Source of the DNA: Bradyrhizobium altum
GTDB taxonomy: Bacteria; Pseudomonadota; Alphaproteobacteria; Rhizobiales; Xanthobacteraceae
Length of the DNA: 34,660 bases
Direction: 5' to 3'
Assembly (NCBI RefSeq): GCF_020889705.1
Contig: NZ_JACMYP010000066.1
Location: 1-34,660, forward strand
The notes beneath the pieces were generated by a model. It was not told the DNA's origin, ran no database searches, and saw only the letters and a list, made by a program, of their open reading frames with translations. Within the stretch, counting starts at the first letter, position 1, and every line of letters begins with the position of its first letter. Both the position numbers and the translations under genes were made by a program. Below are positions 15,429 through 22,670 of the stretch, piece by piece.

Positions 15429-15511
15429 CCCGGATGGAGCGAAGCGTAATCCGGGAACAGTATTACCTCATGGAGCGAACCCCGGATTTCGCTGCGCTTC
15501 ATCCGGGCTAC
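15425..15511. repeat. GTAGCCCGG palindromic repeat (family D), copy 2
   Basis: Ends GTAGCCCGGATGGAGCGAAG and CTTCATCCGGGCTAC, inner GTAATCCGGG / CCCCGGATT, as in the copy at 13414-13535 but without its internal extra segment. It supplies the TAG stop of the DUF2938 gene and lies 22 bp beyond the stop of the convergent VOC gene. Confidence 0.85.
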
Positions 15512-15533
15512 AAACTCCATCCGCGCTACGGAA

Positions 15534-16028
15534 TTACGCCGCCCGCTGCTTCAGCAGATCCTCGAGGTCCAGCCGGCGCGTGAACATCGAAAGCTTGCCG
15601 TCCGCGCTGCGCGGCCATTCGGCTTCGGGCCGGTCCCAATAGAGCTCGACGCCGTTCTCGTCGGGGTCGCGCAAGTAGAGCGCCTGGCTGACGCCGTGGT
15701 CGCTGGCGCCGTCGAGCTGGATGCCGGCCGACAGCACGCGATGCAGCGCATCGGCGAGTGCCGGGCGGGTCGGATAAAGGATGGCGGTGTGGAACAGCCC
15801 GGTGGTGCCTGATGGAGGCGGATGGCCGCCCTTGCTCTCCCAGGTGTTGAGGCCGATGTGGTGGTGATAGCCGCCGGCCGAGATGAAGGCCGCGTCCGTG
15901 CCCATGCGCTGCTGCAACTCGAAACCGAGCACGCCGCAATAGAAGCCGAGCGCGCGCTCGAGATCGGCGACCTTGAGGTGCACATGCCCGATCCGCGTGC
16001 CCGCGATGATGGGGGGATTTTCTGGCAT
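15534..16028 (-). CDS. VOC family protein (extradiol dioxygenase/glyoxalase fold)
   Basis: 164 residues. Two beta-alpha-beta-beta-beta modules with the likely metal triad H17 (GHVHLKV), H80 (GLFHTAIL) and E128 (NGVELYWDRP). The sequence DPDENGVELYWDRP is typical of catechol-2,3-dioxygenase-like VOC proteins; size is that of small single-subunit members. Start ATG 16028. Monocistronic. The exact reaction cannot be told from the motifs. Confidence 0.88.
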   Translation of the reverse strand: MPENPPIIAGTRIGHVHLKVADLERALGFYCGVLGFELQQRMGTDAAFISAGGYHHHIGLNTWESKGGHPPPSGTTGLFHTAILYPTRPALADALHRVLSAGIQLDGASDHGVSQALYLRDPDENGVELYWDRPEAEWPRSADGKLSMFTRRLDLEDLLKQRAA

Positions 16029-16163
16029 GAACTGGCTCCGTTGGCATCAACGCCTTGCCGTCAGGGGGAAGGCTTCGCCGCCTGATATAGTCCGGATTTG
16101 CTGGGGCCGGAGCAATCCATCCTGAAACGCAGCGTTTCCGAACGGCGCCACGGTCGGCTGAGC

Positions 16164-16709
16164 CTAGCAGAGCTCCGACAACTCGCCGCCCGGCAGCTGG
16201 AAATCGAACGTGTTCAGCGTCATCGACACCATGGTGTAGTAGCCGCAGAGGCCGATCACCTCGACCAGGCCGCGCAGGCTCAGCACCTCGACCGCCTCGT
16301 CATACAGTCCCTTCGGCAGGCCGTGACCTTCGTGCAGCGCCTTGGCGACGTCGTAGATCATCCTGGCCTTGGGATCGTCGAAGCTCGGCGTCCGGCGCAC
16401 CCGAATGTCCTCGATGATCTTCGGGTCGAGGCCGCCCTTCAGCGCGAGGCGCTTGTGGGCATACCATTCGTAATGCGCGGTCCAGTGCCGGGCGGTGACG
16501 AGGATCGCGATCTCCGACAGCTTCGGCGGGAAAACCGTGTCGAAGCGCAGCACCTCGCCGAGCCGTGTGGCATGCCGCGCCATCTCCGGGCTGTTCAGCC
16601 AGGCCATCATCGGCGCCGGTGGCGCGCCGCGCTTGCCGGAGATCGACTCGTCGTAGGTTTCTTTCTGGGCGGGGTTCATTTCGCTAGGCGAAAGCAGCTT
16701 CAGCCGCAT
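16164..16709 (-). CDS. Carboxymuconolactone decarboxylase family protein
   Basis: 181 residues, all-helical CMD/AhpD-like fold with the segment ILVTARHWTAHYEWYAHKRLALKGGLD. It has no CxxC in this position, so it is of the CMD type and not an AhpD peroxidase-like member. ATG 16709 is preceded by AAGAGGAAACGG. Divergent from the acyl-CoA dehydrogenase gene at 16878 (168-bp gap). Such proteins often sit with aromatic or acyl-CoA degradation genes, which fits the neighbours, but the substrate is unknown. Confidence 0.88.
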   Translation of the reverse strand: MRLKLLSPSEMNPAQKETYDESISGKRGAPPAPMMAWLNSPEMARHATRLGEVLRFDTVFPPKLSEIAILVTARHWTAHYEWYAHKRLALKGGLDPKIIEDIRVRRTPSFDDPKARMIYDVAKALHEGHGLPKGLYDEAVEVLSLRGLVEVIGLCGYYTMVSMTLNTFDFQLPGGELSELC

Positions 16710-16877
16710 GTCCGTTTCCTCTTGTTTTTCAATCGTTACCCCGTTTTGGCGATACACCCGATCGCGTGAGGTGAGTAGCGACGCCAGAGCATGGCGCGGC
16801 TGCGAGGCATATTGAACTCCGCGGCCGCGCGGGGCTAAGGTCGATTCCAATTCGACGATTTTGACTGGAAACGCACC

Positions 16878-18062
16878 ATGGCTGACCTCGAGAAATTCCG
16901 CGCTGAGACCCGCGCCTGGCTGGAGCAGAACTGCCCGGCGGAGATGCGCAAACCGATGACCTCGGATGGCGACACCTTCTGGGGTGGCCGCAACACGAAA
17001 TTCTCGTCGGACGCGCAGCGGGTCTGGTTCGAGCGGATGCGCGACAAGGGTTGGACCGTGCCGCATTGGCCGAAGGAATATGGCGGCGGCGGCCTCGACG
17101 GCGAGGAAGCCAAGATCGTGCGCCAGGAGATGGCGGCGATCGGCGCGCGTCAGCCGCTGACCTCGTTCGGCATCTCGATGCTCGGACCGGCGCTGCTGAA
17201 ATACGGCACCGAGGAGCAGAAGAAGGAGCACCTGCCGAAGATCACCGCGGGCCTGATCCGCTGGTGCCAGGGCTATTCCGAGCCGAACGCCGGCTCCGAC
17301 CTCGCCTCGTTGCAGACCCGCGCGGTGGGCGACGGCGATGACTACATCATCAACGGCCAGAAGATCTGGACGTCCTACGCCAACTATGCCGACTGGATCT
17401 TCTGCCTGGTGCGCACCGATCCCGCGGCCAAGAAGCACGACGGCATCAGTTTTATTCTCTTCGACATGACGTCGAAGGGGGTGTCCACGAAGCCGATCCT
17501 GCTGATCTCGGGCTATTCGCCGTTCTGCGAAACCTTCTTCGACAATGTCCGCGTGCCGAAATCGCATGTGGTGGGCACCGTCAATCGCGGTTGGGATGTC
17601 GCGAAATACCTGCTGCAGCACGAGCGCGCGATGATCTCGGGCATGGGCGAGCGCGGCGTCGGCCGTCCGCTCGGCCAGATCGCGGCCGACTCGGTCGGCG
17701 CGGACGCGCAAGGGAAGCTCGACGACGCCCAGCTGCGCAGCCAGATCGCGAACTTCGAGGTCGACGAGGCCGCGCTCGCCGCGGCGGCGGAGCGCGCGGT
17801 CGATCTCGCCAAGGCCGGCCAGTCGCATCCGGCGTTCTCGTCGGCGATGAAATATTACGGCACCGAGCTCAACAAGCGGCGCTACGAGATCCTGATGTCG
17901 GCGGGCGGCATCGACGCGCTGGAATGGGAGAGCGACCGCTCCAGGGGCGGCGCCCGTCCGCGCGCCTGGCTGCGCACCAAGGCCAACTCGATCGAGGGCG
18001 GCACCTCGGAGGTGATGCTCGGCATCGTCGCCAAGCGCATCCTCGACCTGCCGGGCGCGTGA
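16878..18062 (+). CDS. Acyl-CoA dehydrogenase, catalytic-type subunit
   Basis: 394 residues. Flavin-dependent dehydrogenation of an acyl-CoA ester. N-terminal helical domain, the middle FAD-binding beta domain (SEPNAGSDLASLQTRA, KIWTSYANYADW) and the C-terminal helical domain ending with ANSIEGGTSEVML, where E373 is at the catalytic-base position. Start ATG 16878 after GGAAAC. Followed, after a palindromic repeat, by a second acyl-CoA dehydrogenase gene on the same strand; adjacent pairs of this kind can form mixed oligomers (for example pimeloyl-CoA dehydrogenase PimC/PimD or mycobacterial ChsE1/ChsE2). Natural substrate unknown. Confidence 0.93.
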   Translation: MADLEKFRAETRAWLEQNCPAEMRKPMTSDGDTFWGGRNTKFSSDAQRVWFERMRDKGWTVPHWPKEYGGGGLDGEEAKIVRQEMAAIGARQPLTSFGISMLGPALLKYGTEEQKKEHLPKITAGLIRWCQGYSEPNAGSDLASLQTRAVGDGDDYIINGQKIWTSYANYADWIFCLVRTDPAAKKHDGISFILFDMTSKGVSTKPILLISGYSPFCETFFDNVRVPKSHVVGTVNRGWDVAKYLLQHERAMISGMGERGVGRPLGQIAADSVGADAQGKLDDAQLRSQIANFEVDEAALAAAAERAVDLAKAGQSHPAFSSAMKYYGTELNKRRYEILMSAGGIDALEWESDRSRGGARPRAWLRTKANSIEGGTSEVMLGIVAKRILDLPGA

Positions 18063-18079
18063 GGCACCGCTTCACCATG

Positions 18080-18200
18080 CGTCATTCCGGGGCGCGACGC
18101 AGTCGCGAGCCAAGATGTGCAATTGCACATCTGGGAATCCATACTCCCGATCGTGGTTATGGATTCCGGGCCTGGCCCTTCGGGCCATCCCGGAATGACG
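18080..18200. repeat. Palindromic repeat (GTCATTCCGGG...CCCGGAATGAC), family E
   Basis: Ends CGTCATTCCGGGG and TCCCGGAATGACG, with an inner pair GGAATCCATA / TATGGATTCC and a small hairpin CAGATGTGCAATTGCACATCTG-type dyad (AGATGTGCA-AT-TGCACATCT). It lies between the two acyl-CoA dehydrogenase genes, inside a probable operon. A related short dyad is at 24123-24156. Confidence 0.8.
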
Positions 18201-18247
18201 AACTCAACATCGTCTGAATTTGAATTATCGAAGAGCGGAATCAATCC

Positions 18248-19387
18248 ATGGCCCTCGTCCTCACCGAAGAACAATCCATGCTGCGCGACAGTGCGCGCGG
18301 TCTCATCAGCGACAAGGCGCCGGTGGCGCATCTGCGCTCTTTGCGCGACAGCAAGGACACCACCGGCTTCTCGCGCGAGCTCTGGAAGACCTTTGCCGAG
18401 ATGGGCTTCTCCGGCCTCCTGGTGCCGGACACCTTCGGCGGCAGCGGGCTCGGCTGCGTCGAGGCCGGTATCGTCATGGAGGAGATCGGCCGCACCTTGA
18501 TGCCCTCGCCGTTCCTCGCGACCTCCGTGCTTGCCGCATCGGCGCTGTCGCGCGGCGGCAGCGAGGCGCAGAAGGCGCAGCATCTGCCGAAAATTGCCGA
18601 CGGCTCGCTGCTCGCCGCGCTCGCGATCGATGAAGGCGCGAAGCATCGCCCGCTGCAGACCGAGCTGCAGGCCACGCGTTCCGGCAACGGCTTCAAGCTG
18701 TCCGGCGACAAGGCCTTCGTGGTCGATGGCCACACCGCCGATCTCCTGATCGTCGCGGCGCGCACGGCCGGCAGCGCCGGCGACAAGAACGGCTTGACGC
18801 TGTTCCTGGTCGATCCGAAGGCGAAGGGGCTCGCGGTCGAGCGCACCGCGATGGTCGATTCGCACAACGCAGCGCGAATCGTGTTCGACAATGTCGAGGT
18901 CAATGCCGACAGCGTGCTCGGCGAGGTCGATCAGGGCTTTGGGCTGCTCGAGGGCGTACTCAATATCGGCCGTGGTGCCGTCGCATCCGAAATGGTCGGT
19001 CTCTCCGAAGAGGTGTTCGGCCGCACCGTGACCTATCTGAAGGAGCGCAAGCAGTTCGGCAAGGCGATCGGCGAATTCCAGGCGCTGCAGCACCGTGCCG
19101 CTGAGCTCTACATCGATATCGAGATCACCCGCGCCGCCGTTCTGAAGGCTTTGCAGTCGCTGGATACGGATATCGAGAAGGCCGCCACCGCGGTTGCGGT
19201 CGCCAAGGCGCGCGCCGGAACCACCGCCACACTTGCGGTCCAGGAAGGCGTGCAGATGCATGGCGGCATGGGCATGACCGACCAGTTCGATATCGGCTTC
19301 TTCATGAAGCGCGCCCGCGTCTGCCAGGAGCTGTTCGGCGACAGCAATTTTCACACCGACCAGCTGGCGAGCGGCAAGGGGTACTGA
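18248..19387 (+). CDS. Acyl-CoA dehydrogenase, second subunit lacking the usual catalytic glutamate
   Basis: 379 residues. Acyl-CoA dehydrogenase fold with LTEEQSMLRDSARGLI, GFSGLLVPDTFGGSGLG, the FAD-contact RKQFGKAIGEFQALQHRAAE and VQEGVQMHGGMGMTDQFDIG. After that the usual catalytic Y/I-EGT-S/A motif is missing; the end reads KRARVCQELFGDSNFHTDQLA. The C-terminal glutamate of the upstream protein is therefore not matched here. Inference: the two adjacent proteins form a heteromer with one catalytic subunit. Separated from the first gene by 185 bp carrying a repeat. Start ATG 18248. Confidence 0.9.
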   Translation: MALVLTEEQSMLRDSARGLISDKAPVAHLRSLRDSKDTTGFSRELWKTFAEMGFSGLLVPDTFGGSGLGCVEAGIVMEEIGRTLMPSPFLATSVLAASALSRGGSEAQKAQHLPKIADGSLLAALAIDEGAKHRPLQTELQATRSGNGFKLSGDKAFVVDGHTADLLIVAARTAGSAGDKNGLTLFLVDPKAKGLAVERTAMVDSHNAARIVFDNVEVNADSVLGEVDQGFGLLEGVLNIGRGAVASEMVGLSEEVFGRTVTYLKERKQFGKAIGEFQALQHRAAELYIDIEITRAAVLKALQSLDTDIEKAATAVAVAKARAGTTATLAVQEGVQMHGGMGMTDQFDIGFFMKRARVCQELFGDSNFHTDQLASGKGY

Positions 19388-19420
19388 GCGCGACGCGCCG
19401 TCGTTGCCACGCAACACACC

Positions 19421-19522
19421 GTCATCGCCTGGCTCGACCGGGCGATCCAATATTCCAGAGGCGCTTGTGCTTGAGCGGAGAGGCCGCGGCGTACTGGATC
19501 ACCCGCTTTCGCGGGCGATGAC
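19421..19522. repeat. Imperfect palindromic repeat (GTCATCGCC...GGCGATGAC), family G
   Basis: Ends GTCATCGCCTGGCTCG and CGCGGGCGATGAC, with inner GGGCGATCCA / TGGATCACCC. It fills the gap between the convergent acyl-CoA dehydrogenase and amino-acid-binding-protein genes, so it may terminate both. Confidence 0.7.
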
Positions 19523-19567
19523 AGTTGAGCGTGCGGTAGCAGCGGTGGTCTTAACCGGCGCTGTCGA

Positions 19568-20605
19568 TCAGCGGATCGGCGGCGCGTACTGGACACCGCC
19601 GGCGTTCCAGAGCTGGTTCATGCCGCGCGGAATCTTCAGCCTGGAATCGGCGCCGACGTTGCGGTCGTAGACCTCGCCGTAATTGCCGACATGGCGGATG
19701 ATGCGCACGGCCCAGTCCTTGGTCAGGCCGAGATCCTCGCCGTAGGAGCCCTCGGTGCCGACCAGGCGCATGACTTCCGGCTTCTTCGACTTCAGCGCCT
19801 CGTCGATGTTCTTCGAGGTGATGCCGAGTTCTTCGGCATTGATCATGGCGTAGAGCGTCCACTTCACGATCATCATCCAGTCGTCGTCGCGCAACCGGAC
19901 CACCGGCGCCAGCGGCTCCTTGGAGATGATGTCGGCCAGGATGGTGTGGTCGCTCGGCTTGGAGAGGTTGAGCCGCAGCGCATAGAGCTGCGAGGCGTCC
20001 GACGTCAGCGTGTCGCACTGGCCGGTGTCATAGGCCTTCACGACATCGTCCAGCTTGTCGAACTTCATCTCCGTGTACTTCATGTTGTTGGCACGGAAAT
20101 AGTCGGCGAGGTTGAGCTGCGTCGTGGTGTTGGCCTGCACGCAGACCTTGCTGCCGTTCAGGTCGAGCGCGGAATCGATGTTGCGCGAGCGCGGCAGCAT
20201 GAAGCCCTGGCCGTCATAATAGGCGACCGCCGGGAAATAGAGGTCGTAATTGGTCTCGCGCGACATGCTCCAGGTGGAGTTGCGCGAGAGGATGTCGACC
20301 TTGCGGTTCTGCAGCTCCTTGAAGCGTTCGCTGGCGTCGAGCGGAACGAATTTCGCCTTGGACGGATCGTCGAAGATCGCCGAGGCCACCGCGCGGCAGA
20401 AGTCGACGTCGAAGCCGGTCCAGTTGCCCTTGTCGTCCGGGATCGAGAAGCCCGGCAGGCCCTTGTTGACGCCGCACAGCACGTCGCCGCGGCGGACGGT
20501 GCGCTTCAGCGTGCGGGTGTCGTAACGCTCATAGGTGATGGCGGCGGCCGCAACCAGCGCGGCGACCGCGAGCCCGATCGTCAGGCCGCCTCGAAATGTA
20601 CGCAT
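19568..20605 (-). CDS. Amino acid ABC transporter substrate-binding protein
   Basis: 345 residues. AapJ-like general L-amino-acid-binding protein (SBP_bac_3). N-terminal membrane segment/signal (GLTIGLAVAALVAAAAITY), then LKRTVRRGDVLCGVNKGLPGFSIPDDKGNWTGFDVDFCRAVASAIF, typical of this group, and ILSRNSTWSMSRE, CVQANTTTQLNLADYF. No permease or ATPase genes adjoin it, so it must rely on a transporter encoded elsewhere or act as a sensor. The next gene upstream on the same strand is the L,D-transpeptidase, 63 bp away. Confidence 0.92.
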   Translation of the reverse strand: MRTFRGGLTIGLAVAALVAAAAITYERYDTRTLKRTVRRGDVLCGVNKGLPGFSIPDDKGNWTGFDVDFCRAVASAIFDDPSKAKFVPLDASERFKELQNRKVDILSRNSTWSMSRETNYDLYFPAVAYYDGQGFMLPRSRNIDSALDLNGSKVCVQANTTTQLNLADYFRANNMKYTEMKFDKLDDVVKAYDTGQCDTLTSDASQLYALRLNLSKPSDHTILADIISKEPLAPVVRLRDDDWMMIVKWTLYAMINAEELGITSKNIDEALKSKKPEVMRLVGTEGSYGEDLGLTKDWAVRIIRHVGNYGEVYDRNVGADSRLKIPRGMNQLWNAGGVQYAPPIR

Positions 20606-20668
20606 GGGTTCTCTCTCGCGAATGATCGGGGAAAAACAGGTCGGATATCGAAGGCGGGTGGGTCGAGA

Positions 20669-21262
20669 TTACAGTTCGGGCTTCTGCCGGATGATCACCT
20701 TGGTGCCGACGGGAACGCGATTGTAGAGATCGGCGACGTCGGCGTTGACCAGGCGGAAGCAGCCGGACGAGATCGCGGTGCCGATGGTGTCGGGCCGGTT
20801 GGTGCCGTGGATGCGGTACACCGTGGTGCCGAGATACATCGCGCGCGCGCCGAGCGGATTGCCCGGGCCGCCCGCCATGAAGCGCGGCAGATAGGGCTGG
20901 CGGGCGATCATTTCCGGCGGCGGGGTCCAATCCGGCCACTCGGCCTTGCGGGTGATGGTCACCAGCCCCTGCCACGTGAAGCCGTCGCGGCCGACGCCGA
21001 TACCGTAGCGGAGCGCACGGCCGTTGCCCTGCACGAGATAGAGATGGCGTTCGGCGGTGGAGACGATGATGGTGCCCGGCGCCTCGTTGGTCCGGTAGTA
21101 GACGACCTGCTTCTGCCATTCCGGGTCGAGCTCGTAACTGTCGTCGGCGACCAGGCCCGGCTCGTCGGCATCCGGCCGGCTCTGGGCAAAGCCTTGCGAC
21201 GTTGACAGCACGAGCGCGCCCGTGGCGATCAACATCCAGACCAAGTGACGAAGTTTCGTCAT
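20669..21262 (-). CDS. L,D-transpeptidase (YkuD domain)
   Basis: 197 residues, exported. Signal peptide LVWMLIATGALVLSTSQGFA; the YkuD domain follows from about residue 64 (TIIVSTAERHLYLVQGNGRALRYGIGVG) with the catalytic motif IHGTNRPDTIGTAISSGCFRL (H152, C168). It forms 3-3 cross-links in peptidoglycan or attaches lipoproteins to it. ATG 21262 has AAGGAG upstream at good distance. Confidence 0.93.
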   Translation of the reverse strand: MTKLRHLVWMLIATGALVLSTSQGFAQSRPDADEPGLVADDSYELDPEWQKQVVYYRTNEAPGTIIVSTAERHLYLVQGNGRALRYGIGVGRDGFTWQGLVTITRKAEWPDWTPPPEMIARQPYLPRFMAGGPGNPLGARAMYLGTTVYRIHGTNRPDTIGTAISSGCFRLVNADVADLYNRVPVGTKVIIRQKPEL

Positions 21263-21429
21263 GCAAAGCTCTCCTTGTGGCGCGCGGCCAATGGTTGCTC
21301 CACCCAAATCGCGGTAGGCATCAAATCTCAGCGGCAGCTTGATGGCAAGTTTAGGGCGGGCGTCACACTATATCACTGTAATGCTTCTGTTTTTTGTCAT
21401 TGGACCCGTGGCACGCCGCGTGGGCGGCC

Positions 21430-21558
21430 TTATTTCGGCGCAATCCAGAGTCGCAACGCGAAAGAGACCAGGGTCACGGTGCCGACGCCGCCGAGCCAGA
21501 GCGCTGCGAACCACAAAAGGCGCTGGCCGAGCGGCCGCTGATTCGGCACGAGAGCCAT
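21430..21558 (-). CDS. DUF2474 small membrane protein, putative bd-oxidase accessory subunit
   Basis: 42-residue single-span protein (RLLWFAALWLGGVGTVTLVSFALRLWIAPK) of the DUF2474 type, usually encoded behind cyanide-insensitive bd oxidase genes like a CydX-type subunit. The start is uncertain. The ATG at 21558 matches the family length but has no good ribosome-binding site. The frame is open further up to an ATG at 21660 that overlaps the cydB stop as TGATG, adding 34 residues of which MPPERFPAKWIPVRVKKTRQ comes from the palindromic element at 21603-21651. Confidence 0.75.
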   Translation of the reverse strand: MALVPNQRPLGQRLLWFAALWLGGVGTVTLVSFALRLWIAPK

Positions 21559-21602
21559 TTCCGTTGCGATGGAATCGGAACGAGGCTCTCGATTCTCTTT
21601 TT

Positions 21603-21651
21603 GACGCGTTTTCTTGACGCGAACCGGGATCCACTTCGCTGGAAAACGCTC
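21603..21651. repeat. In-frame nested palindromic element (family F), copy behind cydB
   Basis: Same element as at 5041-5090: outer arms GCGTTTTC / GAAAACGC, reading frame ERFPAKWIPVRVKKTRQ on the minus strand. It begins 9 bp after the cydB stop codon and lies between cydB and the DUF2474 core. Confidence 0.85.
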
Positions 21652-21659
21652 TGGTGGCA

Positions 21660-22670
21660 TCAGTGGTATCCGTGGCCGGGGCGTACCTTGCCGCGGAACA
21701 CCCAATATGCCCAGGCGGTGTAGCCGAGGATCAGCGGCACCAGGATCGAGACCCCGAACAGCATGAAGATCTGGCTGTTCGCCGGCGACGCCGCCTGCCA
21801 GATCGTGATGCTCTGCGGCACGATGTACGGATACATGCTGATGCCGAGCCCGGCATAGGATAGTGCGAACAAACCCAGCGTCAGGAAGAACGGCTGATGG
21901 TCGTTCTTGTTGCTGAGGGCGCGCAGCAAGAGCGCGGTGACGGCGGCGACCGCGATCGGCACCGGCGCGGTGAGGATGATGTTGGGCCAGGCGAACCAGC
22001 GCTGGGTGTACTGCACGGCCAGGAACGGCGTTGCGATGCTGACGGCGCCGATCGCGCACAGCATCGCGACCAACAACATCCAGCTCAGATGATAGGCGCG
22101 GTCGCGCAGCTCGCCTTCGGTCTTCATCACCAGCCAGGTCGCCCCCAGCAGCGCGTAGCCGATCACGAGCGCGATGCCGGTCAGGACGCTGAACGGGGTC
22201 AGCCAATCCCACCAGCCGCCGGCATAGTGGCGTCCCTCGACATGGATGCCCTGCAGGATGGCGCCGAGCGCGATCCCTTGCGCCAGCGTCGCCACCAGCG
22301 AGCCGCCGGCGAAGGCGAGATCCCATTTGTTGCGCGCCTTCTGGGTCCGCCAGCGGAATTCGAAGGCGACGCCGCGAAACACGAGGCCGAGCAGCATCGC
22401 GATCATTGGTGTGTAGAGCGCCGGCATCAGCACCGCATAGGCCAGCGGAAACGCCGCCATCATGCCGCCGCCGCCGAGCACTAGCCAGGTCTCGTTGCCG
22501 TCCCACACCGGCGCCACCGTGTTCATGATGACGTCGCGATCGGCCTTTTGCGGGAACAGCGGAAACAGGATGCCGAGGCCGAGATCGAAGCCGTCCATCA
22601 CGACGTAGACGAACACGGCGAAGGCGATGATGAAGGCCCAGATCGTGGTCAGATCGACGGCGTAGCTCAT
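21660..22670 (-). CDS. cydB: Cytochrome bd-type (CIO) ubiquinol oxidase subunit II
   Basis: 336 residues, about 8-9 membrane helices. CydB/CioB signatures: FIIAFAVFVYVVMDGFDLGLGILFPLF, VAPVWDGNETWLVLGGGGMMAAFPLAYAVL and FRGVAFEFRWR. The ATG overlaps the cydA stop as ATGA (22670-22667). Together with CydA it forms the quinol-oxidising, oxygen-reducing terminal oxidase in the cytoplasmic membrane. Confidence 0.96.
   Translation of the reverse strand: MSYAVDLTTIWAFIIAFAVFVYVVMDGFDLGLGILFPLFPQKADRDVIMNTVAPVWDGNETWLVLGGGGMMAAFPLAYAVLMPALYTPMIAMLLGLVFRGVAFEFRWRTQKARNKWDLAFAGGSLVATLAQGIALGAILQGIHVEGRHYAGGWWDWLTPFSVLTGIALVIGYALLGATWLVMKTEGELRDRAYHLSWMLLVAMLCAIGAVSIATPFLAVQYTQRWFAWPNIILTAPVPIAVAAVTALLLRALSNKNDHQPFFLTLGLFALSYAGLGISMYPYIVPQSITIWQAASPANSQIFMLFGVSILVPLILGYTAWAYWVFRGKVRPGHGYH

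Noticed and set aside
16710..17828. Long in-frame N-terminal extension of the carboxymuconolactone-decarboxylase-like gene
   Set aside because: The extension is antisense to the acyl-CoA dehydrogenase gene; the true start is at 16709 with a clear ribosome-binding site.
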